From assembly GCA_038250515.1 (NCBI GenBank), contig JBBSCG010000050.1:1-13989 (forward strand): a stretch of DNA of 13,989 bases, read 5' to 3'. Positions 13,277 to 13,989 of this stretch are shown here, one piece after another. This stretch comes from JAICUY01 sp038250515 (GTDB lineage Bacteria; Chloroflexota; Limnocylindria; QHBO01). Numbering within the stretch: the first letter of the stretch is position 1; each line of letters starts with the position of its first letter. The notes below the pieces were generated by a model, which worked only from the letters and a program-made list of their open reading frames with translations, had not been told where the DNA came from and searched no databases. Position numbers and translations under genes: made by a program.

Positions 13277-13312
13277 GTAACGGGGCCCCTCCGCTGGGAG
13301 GGGCCCCGTTAC
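13277..13312. terminator. Bidirectional hairpin terminator between convergent genes
   Basis: A perfect 16-bp stem GTAACGGGGCCCCTCC (13277-13292) and its complement (13297-13312) enclose the 4-nt loop GCTG. It is very GC-rich, without a T-run on either side. The right arm contains the TAA stop codon of the minus-strand transporter (13309-13311), so one element ends the ABC operon on the plus strand and the transporter on the minus strand. Confidence 0.85.
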
Positions 13313-13989
13313 AGCAGGTAGCGCAGCCAGAGATAGAGCGTCGATACCAAAATGCTGCCGAACGTGACCGGCAAACCGTAGCGCAGGAACCTGCCGAAGG
13401 TGATGGGATGCCCTTCTCGCTCGGCCAGGCTGGCGAGGATCACGTTGGCCGATGCACCGATGATCGTCGCATTGCCACCCAGGTCCGCCCCGATGGCCAG
13501 GGCCCACCACAGCGGATTCGATTGCGGGCCATCGGCGATCTGCTGCACCACCGGGATCATCGTGGCGGTGTAGGGAATGTTGTCGATCACGCCGGACAGG
13601 GCCGCCGAGATCCACAGGATCAGCATCGAGGTGGGCGCCAAAGCGCCGCCGGTGACCGCCAGCAGCGTATCCGCGATGGCGCGGATGACGCCCAGCTCGA
13701 TGATTCCGGCGATGAGCATGAACAGACCGATGAAGAAAAAGAGCGTCGGCCACTCCACATCACGCAGCACCTCGCGCGGGTCCTCGCGTGCCACGATCAG
13801 CAGCAGCACCGCGCCCGCCAGGGCCACGGTCGCCGCCTCGTAGCCGAGTGGGCCGTGAAGCACGAAGCCCAGCAGAGTGAGCCCGAGCACGATCAGCGAG
13901 CGGCGTAGCAGCCCCGGGTCGGCAATCATCTCGCGCTCGTCGAGCGACAACAGCGCCGAGCGGAGGTCGGGATCGACCTCCAGCTGGCC
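13309..13989 (-). CDS. ArsB/NhaD-family (SLC13-like) ion/anion permease, C-terminal part (runs off right edge)
   Basis: The reading frame is open to the window edge (227 codons present), so the gene begins outside; a TTG at 13950 is not the true start. The fragment opens in a charged cytoplasmic loop (LSLDEREMIADPGLLRRSLI), then has about six membrane segments. These include SLIVLGLTLLGFVLHGPLGY, ATVALAGAVLLLIV, WPTLFFFIGLFMLIAGIIEL and the family-typical LGGNATIIGASANVILASLA followed by REGHPITFGRFLRYGLPV. This matches the second half of ArsB, NhaD and P-permease proteins, a 10-12 segment transporter class that moves arsenite, sodium/proton or dicarboxylates. The substrate is not predictable from this half. 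It converges on the ABC operon and shares its terminator. Confidence 0.85.
   Translation of the reverse strand, partial: GQLEVDPDLRSALLSLDEREMIADPGLLRRSLIVLGLTLLGFVLHGPLGYEAATVALAGAVLLLIVAREDPREVLRDVEWPTLFFFIGLFMLIAGIIELGVIRAIADTLLAVTGGALAPTSMLILWISAALSGVIDNIPYTATMIPVVQQIADGPQSNPLWWALAIGADLGGNATIIGASANVILASLAEREGHPITFGRFLRYGLPVTFGSILVSTLYLWLRYLL

Overview
The window is GC-rich (roughly two thirds by eye) and densely coded. It has short intergenic gaps, translationally coupled genes and several starts without a Shine-Dalgarno sequence. The gene set suggests an uncultured Chloroflexota or Actinomycetota-like bacterium: a TIGR03252-type HhH protein, a TIGR03842-type LLM/F420 oxidoreductase, a YcaQ-type HTH_42 glycosylase and an NTR-like secreted protein. 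That taxonomic reading is inference and weakly supported. No RNA gene, CRISPR array, transposase or phage gene is visible.

Layout. (1) 1-283, minus: N-terminal part of a dihydropyrimidinase/D-hydantoinase that runs off the left edge. (2) 284-412: divergent regulatory region with a 15-bp palindrome and a 13-bp tandem repeat. (3) 413-1042, plus: HhH-GPD-type protein. (4) 1233-3874, minus: tight four-gene operon, beta-ureidopropionase-like nitrilase, VOC protein, LLM-class flavin/F420 oxidoreductase, second VOC protein. (5) 3930-7938, plus: secreted NTR-like protein, PLP-dependent group II decarboxylase-like enzyme, degenerate SDR, YcaQ-type DNA glycosylase. (6) 7939-8168: 230-bp gap with several inverted repeats and a likely promoter. 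(7) 8169-13252, plus: class III aminotransferase overlapping an ABC importer (permease, ATPase, permease, NMT1/THI5-type lipoprotein). (8) 13277-13312: long perfect hairpin ending both convergent genes. (9) 13309-13989, minus: C-terminal part of an ArsB/NhaD (SLC13-like) transporter that runs off the right edge.

How the genes may work together. Dihydropyrimidinase, beta-ureidopropionase, an omega-amino-acid aminotransferase and a pyrimidine-type ABC importer together outline the reductive pyrimidine degradation route: dihydrouracil to N-carbamoyl-beta-alanine to beta-alanine to malonate semialdehyde. The usual first enzyme, dihydropyrimidine dehydrogenase (PydA/PreA-PreT), is not in the window. 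An LLM-class oxidoreductase flanked by two small VOC proteins is instead co-transcribed with the beta-ureidopropionase. This LLM/VOC module is the best candidate here for something undescribed: an alternative redox entry step, or an unrecognised side branch of the pathway. Its chemistry cannot be told from sequence alone.
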